Assembly: GCA_009691855.1 (NCBI GenBank)
Contig: SIAI01000003.1
Coordinates: 62,001 to 126,000, forward strand
From: Planctomycetota bacterium
Lineage (GTDB): Bacteria; Planctomycetota; UBA1135; GCA-002686595
Reading direction: 5' to 3'
DNA: 64,000 nucleotides
Shown here: positions 59,911 through 64,000 of the stretch, in pieces
How the letters are laid out: the number at the start of each line of letters is the position of its first letter
How positions within the stretch are numbered: position 1 is the first letter of the stretch
Program-made: the position numbers and the translations under genes
Notes under the pieces: model-generated
Databases searched by the model: none
Seen by the model: the letters and a program-made list of their open reading frames with translations, nothing else
What the model was told of the DNA's origin: nothing

Positions 59911-61698
59911 CTATTTCTCGCCGTCGGGCGCCGCTTCGGCCGTGGCCTTGGCCGCGGCAGCGGCCTCGGCAGCGGCAGCGGCCGCGGCGTCCGCCTTCTC
60001 GCTCTCGGGATCGAGCAGGTGCTTCAGGTTCGTGCCGATGTCCTTCTTCGTCTGCTCGAAGCGCGCGCGGTCCTCCGCGGTCAGGTCGGCGGCGGCGAGC
60101 TTGGTCTCGACCAGCTCCAGCGCGTGGCGGTACAGGCGCTCGACCTCGGCATCGTCGCTCACGAAGTGGTAGTGCAGCATCAGCGCCGCGTCGTTCTGCA
60201 GCTGCGGATCGGACGGATCGAGCTCCAGGGCGCGCTGGTAAGCCTTGTAGGAGCGGTTGTAGAGGTCGCTGAGCAGGGCCGCGTCTGGCGGCGTGGTCTT
60301 GGCCTTGTGCGCGTCGTACTCGAGGGTCTCGCCCTCGTCGCGCAGGAACAGGCCGACGTTGTTCCAGTAGCGCGGGTTGGCGGGGAAGGCCTCGGCCAGC
60401 AGCTCGGAGAGGAAGGCCGCGTCGAGGTTCTTGGCCGGCTCCTCCTTCGCGCACCAGGCGATCAGGCCCTCGAACGCGCGCAGCGCGCCGCCCGCGCTGG
60501 CGGCCTCGGAGACCATCGAGACGGGATCGAGCTCCCAGCCCTTGTGCATCGCCGCCACGCCGCCCGCCGAGTCCTGAAGGTAGTGACGCGCGAGGCCGAT
60601 GTAGAACCACGAGTTGGCCGACTCGGCCGCGCCCAGGAAGCCCTCTTCGGCCCCGCTCCAGTTGGCATCGTTGAAGCGCGCCCAGCCGAGCCACCAGGAG
60701 GGCACCACGGCGCGCGGGTCGCCGGCCGGGGCGCGCGCGGCCAGGCGCTCGTGCGCAAGCTCCAGCGTGGCGCGGAAACCGCACGGCCGCTCGTCTTCGG
60801 GGGTCTTGGTCGCGTTCGCGAGCAGCTGGAAGCACTGGTTGTAGTTGAAGCTCTGCGGATCGAAGGCGATCGCCGTGGCGTAGGCCTCGGTCGCCTCGGG
60901 GCCCTTCTGCTTCCACATCATCGTGTGGCCGAGCTGCGTGGCCGCGGCGGCGAGCGCGCCCTGCTCGGCCTCGCTGCTGGGCGTGCCGTACAGCGCGACC
61001 GCGCGCTGGAACGAAGCGGCGGTGTCGCTCCACAGCGCGGCGGCTTCCGCGCCCTCGGGGGCTTCGCCCTGGGCCGCCAGGAACTGCGCCATGGCGATGC
61101 GCCCGCGCTCGCCCCAGCTCGCGGGCGAGCTCGCGTAGACCTCGACGGCCCGGTCGGCGGCCCAGCGCGCGGTGGCGAGGTCCTGCACGAACCAGGCGGA
61201 GTTGGCCAGCGGCAGGAAGGCGTCGCGATAGCGTGCCGCGTCGGCCTCGACGGCCTGCTTCAGGAAGGTCGTGGCGTCCAGGAAGTTCATCTGCACGCTC
61301 GAGTCGGTCACGCCTTCCGCCACGTAGTCCTGCGCGCGGCGCGCGAAGGCCATGCCGTAGAGGTAGGTCATGTCCAGCCCCTTCTGGCCGGCGCGCTCGA
61401 GCTCGTCGAGGGCGTCGAGCGTGTCGTTGCTGCGCCCTTCCTCCATCCACGCGCGCAGCACCCACATGCGCGTGCGCAGCGAGTCGCCGTCGGCCTCGAG
61501 GGCCGCGCTGAAGACCTGCTCGGCCTCGCTGGCCTGTCCCGCGTCGAGCAGCTCGCGCCCGCGCGCGATGCGCGTCTCGAGCTCGGCGGGGGACAGCTTG
61601 GGCGCGACCACGGCGGCGGAGCTCGGACTCGGCGCCGGAGACGAACACGCGGTGACGAGCGGGAGCAGCAGCAACGAGAACGGGAGGACGGATCGCAC
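59911..61698 (-). CDS. TPR-repeat lipoprotein (paralog of the next gene upstream)
   Basis: A 595-residue protein with a lipoprotein signal (SLLLLPLVTAC, C18) and Ser/Pro/Ala linker. TPR-like helical pairs fill residues about 35-540: LLDAGQASEAEQVFSAALEA, LTYLYG-type turns, RYRDAFLPLANSAWFVQDL, FYIGLARHYLQDSAGGVAAM, AYQRALELDPSDPQLQNDAA. The end is an Ala/Glu/Lys low-complexity tail. The segment PSDPQLQNDAALMLHYHF, and the helices after it, match the C-terminal part of the TPR protein at 61717. The gap to that gene is 18 bases, so they form one transcript. Function unknown; a surface scaffold is inferred from TPR plus lipidation. Confidence 0.85.
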   Translation of the reverse strand: MRSVLPFSLLLLPLVTACSSPAPSPSSAAVVAPKLSPAELETRIARGRELLDAGQASEAEQVFSAALEADGDSLRTRMWVLRAWMEEGRSNDTLDALDELERAGQKGLDMTYLYGMAFARRAQDYVAEGVTDSSVQMNFLDATTFLKQAVEADAARYRDAFLPLANSAWFVQDLATARWAADRAVEVYASSPASWGERGRIAMAQFLAAQGEAPEGAEAAALWSDTAASFQRAVALYGTPSSEAEQGALAAAATQLGHTMMWKQKGPEATEAYATAIAFDPQSFNYNQCFQLLANATKTPEDERPCGFRATLELAHERLAARAPAGDPRAVVPSWWLGWARFNDANWSGAEEGFLGAAESANSWFYIGLARHYLQDSAGGVAAMHKGWELDPVSMVSEAASAGGALRAFEGLIAWCAKEEPAKNLDAAFLSELLAEAFPANPRYWNNVGLFLRDEGETLEYDAHKAKTTPPDAALLSDLYNRSYKAYQRALELDPSDPQLQNDAALMLHYHFVSDDAEVERLYRHALELVETKLAAADLTAEDRARFEQTKKDIGTNLKHLLDPESEKADAAAAAAAEAAAAAKATAEAAPDGEK

Positions 61699-61716
61699 GG
61701 GCGGGTCTTCGAGGGG

Positions 61717-63759
61717 CTAGGGGATGTCGCAGGGCTGGGCCCAATTCAGCAGGTCCCAGTAGATGTCGTCGGGCATGGGCTCGCCGCGCACCTGGGGCAG
61801 CAGCGAGTTCTTGACCGCGCGTCGATCGGGGCCGAGCGTGAGCGACTTCTCGAGCCAAGGCAGCGCCGCGGCGCCGTCCTTGCGGTAGATCCACTCGAGC
61901 ACGCCCATGTTCTGGTGCGCGTCGCCCCAGGCCGATTCGAGCGCCTTGAGCTCGTTCTCGAGCGCGGCCGCGCGCTCGGGCAACTCCTCGACGCGCAGCG
62001 CTTCCTTCTTGGCCGCCAGCTGACGCTCGCCGAGTTCGATGGCCCGCCGCAGCGTCTGCTCGGCCCAGTCGACGTCGCGGTGCAGGTAGTAGAGCGCGAC
62101 CAGCGCCGCGTCGTTCTGCACCTGCACGTCATCGGGCGCGAGCTCGGCCGCGGGCCGGTAGGCCGCGTAGCTGCGCTCCATGATCGCGCGCGCGCGCTCG
62201 AAGCGCTCGTTGGCCGCGCGCGCGAAAGCCTGGCGTTCGTCGAGCGAGCCCGGGAGAGCGCTCGGTTGCGGCAGCAGGGGGCGGAGCTCGGCCAGCGCTT
62301 CGGCGTTCGTCAGCTCCCCGCGCGCGGCGCGGCACAGCTTACGACCCTCGCTCTCCAGGGCGTCCGCGGCGTCGCGTAGGTCGAGGCCGGCGTCGTTGGC
62401 CCACAGCCACGACTCGGGCTGCAGCTGGTGCAGGGTCTCGAAGGTCTCGCCCGCGGCCAGCGCGTCGGCCTTCGGGTTGGAGCCGTCGGGCCTCGGCTGG
62501 TAGGCGTCGGCGATGAAGTACAGGCCCTGAATGCCGCTCTCGAGCTCGCCGGGCCAGGAGCTCTCGATGCCGCGCTCGAAGAGCTCGTTCATCGACAGGA
62601 ACTCGTCGCGCGCGCGGACGAGGTCGCCGGCGTGGAAGGCGCACCAGCCGCGCGCCAGGCGGCACACGGCCTCGTGCACCAAGGCCTGGTTCGCGTACTC
62701 GGGCAAGGCCTCACGCAGCGCGCGGAACTCCTGCTCGCTGTGCGCGAAGGGCGCCGGATCGAGCTCGCGCGGTGTGGCGCGGTAGGCCGCGAGCGCCAGG
62801 CGCAGGCGCGCGGCCGCGAGCTGCCAGCGACCGAGCGCGACCTCCGGGTGCGCGGCCACGTGGGCCTCGAAGGCCGTCACCGTGGCGGCCGGACCGTCGA
62901 ACGCCTCGCTGACGCGCGCCAGCCGCTCGATCAGGCCACCGTCCTCGGGGAAGCGCTTCAGCGCGCGCTGGATCGTCTCCTTGGCCGCGGCCAGCGAGCC
63001 CTCGCCCTCGTACAGCTCGGCCAGGTGGCTCCACACCCAGGGATCGTCGCTCACGCGACCCAGCAGACGCCCCAGGGCGTCCTCGCTCTCGAGCGCCAGC
63101 GCCGCGCGGTCCTCGCGCGCGGCGTCGCGTGCGGCGGTGTAGGCCGCGAAGACCTGCTCGGCGTAGATGCGTTCCGGGGCCAGGCCAAGCTCGGCCGGCA
63201 CGGACTCGCCGTGAGCGAGGAGCGTCACGCCGCGCCGCGCAAAGCCCAGCGCTTCCTCGCTGCGTCCTAGCAACCAGGCCGCGCGGCTCGCGCCAAGCAG
63301 CGCATGGGCCGATTCGCCGGCGCCCTCATAGGCGTCGAGCGCGTCGGTGAGCACGCCCTCGATCAACCCGGCCGAGCCGCCGCCGCTCCTGATCTTCGTC
63401 TCGCCCAGGCGCAGGCTCGCGTCGGCCTTGAGCAGGCGCGTCTCCAGGTTGTCGGGCGCGAGCACCAGGGCGCGGTCGACGGCCGTCAGCGCGTCCTCAG
63501 GGACTCCGGCAGCCAGGTCGTTGCGCGCGCGCGCCATCGAGTCGCTCCACAGCAGCTGGTCGAGCCGCTTGCGCGCCTCTTCGAAACGGCCTTCCTCCAG
63601 GCAGCGGATCACCTCGCCCACGCCATCGCCCAGGTCCGCTTGCACGGGGCCCGCGTCCGCGGCCGACGAAAGCGCCCACACCGACGCGGGGCGTTCGGCC
63701 GGGCTGCTGCAAGCGAAAACGACGGCGCACAGGAGCGCGCCGAGGGGCGTGCGGGGCAT
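61717..63759 (-). CDS. TPR-repeat lipoprotein
   Basis: A 680-residue protein. The ATG at 63759 gives a compact lipoprotein signal (TPLGALLCAVVFAC, C17); a TTG 13 codons upstream also opens the frame but adds a poor N-terminus. TPR-like pairs run through most of the protein: FEEARKRLDQLLW, LTAVDRALVLAPDNLETRLL, HLAELYEGEGSLAAAKETIQ, RALKRFPEDGGLIERLARV. The C-terminal module DVQVQNDAALVALYYLHRDV with the helices after it resembles the same region of the neighbouring TPR lipoprotein. First gene of a likely operon of two TPR lipoproteins and a sulfatase-fold lipoprotein. Function unknown. Confidence 0.83.
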   Translation of the reverse strand: MPRTPLGALLCAVVFACSSPAERPASVWALSSAADAGPVQADLGDGVGEVIRCLEEGRFEEARKRLDQLLWSDSMARARNDLAAGVPEDALTAVDRALVLAPDNLETRLLKADASLRLGETKIRSGGGSAGLIEGVLTDALDAYEGAGESAHALLGASRAAWLLGRSEEALGFARRGVTLLAHGESVPAELGLAPERIYAEQVFAAYTAARDAAREDRAALALESEDALGRLLGRVSDDPWVWSHLAELYEGEGSLAAAKETIQRALKRFPEDGGLIERLARVSEAFDGPAATVTAFEAHVAAHPEVALGRWQLAAARLRLALAAYRATPRELDPAPFAHSEQEFRALREALPEYANQALVHEAVCRLARGWCAFHAGDLVRARDEFLSMNELFERGIESSWPGELESGIQGLYFIADAYQPRPDGSNPKADALAAGETFETLHQLQPESWLWANDAGLDLRDAADALESEGRKLCRAARGELTNAEALAELRPLLPQPSALPGSLDERQAFARAANERFERARAIMERSYAAYRPAAELAPDDVQVQNDAALVALYYLHRDVDWAEQTLRRAIELGERQLAAKKEALRVEELPERAAALENELKALESAWGDAHQNMGVLEWIYRKDGAAALPWLEKSLTLGPDRRAVKNSLLPQVRGEPMPDDIYWDLLNWAQPCDIP

Positions 63760-64000
63760 GGGCGCGGGGGCGGGGGAGCGCAGGGCGGACGCGTGCAAGC
63801 AAGCCTCGATCCGACGGGGCCGGGCGCGCGTGACGGGGAGAGATTCTAGCCACGACTCTATGCCCCTCCTCGGGCGGCGACTACCTTTTCGGGCCGCGCG
63901 CGCTCCGGCACCGTTCCCGCGGGAATAGGAGGCGTGCCCAAGGCGTCCCTATTCCGCGGCGCGGCGGGAGTCCTGGTTCGCGTGCGCTGTCCCCGTCCCG

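Noticed and set aside
63760-64000. Gene or element at the right end of the window
   Set aside because: The open frames in this stretch have no domain, signal or ribosome-binding site. A weak inverted similarity (GGGAATAGGAGGCG against CGTCCCTATTCC) is too short to call.

Overview
The window is strongly GC-rich and gene-dense. Its content suggests a member of the Planctomycetota, perhaps one of the deep, high-GC lineages: an ECF sigma factor fused to a membrane-anchored PQQ-like propeller, a protein starting with the DWPQWRG motif of planctomycete PQQ-like proteins, sulfatase-fold lipoproteins, ASPIC/UnbV (CRTAC1-like) proteins, many lipobox signal peptides, and a bacterial microcompartment (BMC). 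The phylum is an inference. A myxobacterial or acidobacterial origin is not excluded, and no rRNA or housekeeping marker is present.

Layout. 1-510: a vapBC/phd-like toxin-antitoxin pair, the toxin cut by the window edge. 928-7769: a compact BMC operon. It encodes shell hexamer, CoA-acylating aldehyde dehydrogenase, second hexamer, CsoS1D/CcmP-type double trimer, two pentamers, a tandem-domain trimer, a small protein with an EutT/EutQ-N-like segment, a protein joining that segment to an ACT domain, and a UPF0210/DUF711 (PFL-fold) protein. No PduL/PTA, alcohol dehydrogenase or known signature enzyme is nearby, so the encapsulated pathway looks undescribed. This is the most interesting part of the window. 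7.9-14.4 kb: HD-GYP response regulator, MFS transporter, ECF-sigma/propeller fusion, polytopic membrane protein. 14.5-29.7 kb: M16 peptidase; three paralogous lipoproteins with repeated D-x-[DN]-x-D-G-D calcium-type loops; a secreted HExxH metallopeptidase; a serine hydrolase; CBS, hemerythrin-like and nitroreductase proteins around a tRNA-Leu(UAA); a PQQ-like protein. 29.8-40.0 kb: one giant gene (3410 aa) with a metallo-beta-lactamase-like head, 30 IPT/TIG domains and 7 FG-GAP repeats. 40.3-45.9 kb: a TPR / VCBS / ASPIC-UnbV cluster with a truncated duplicate. 46.2-52.4 kb: peptide-degrading exported enzymes (S46, S9), RidA and a beta-lactamase-fold hydrolase. 52.4-63.8 kb: two sulfatase-fold lipoproteins that lack the formylglycine signature, a redoxin/heme/copper-monooxygenase-like fusion, a beta-barrel-like lipoprotein and two TPR lipoproteins.

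Most products carry export or lipoprotein signals, which suggests an organism that invests in surface proteins and protein/peptide degradation. Three small inverted-repeat elements are visible: one fused into a BMC pentamer gene, one between two BMC-operon genes, and one between a sulfatase-fold gene and a barrel gene. No insertion sequence, prophage, CRISPR array or rRNA was seen. Gene starts were chosen by signal peptide, ribosome-binding site and overlap with the neighbouring gene.
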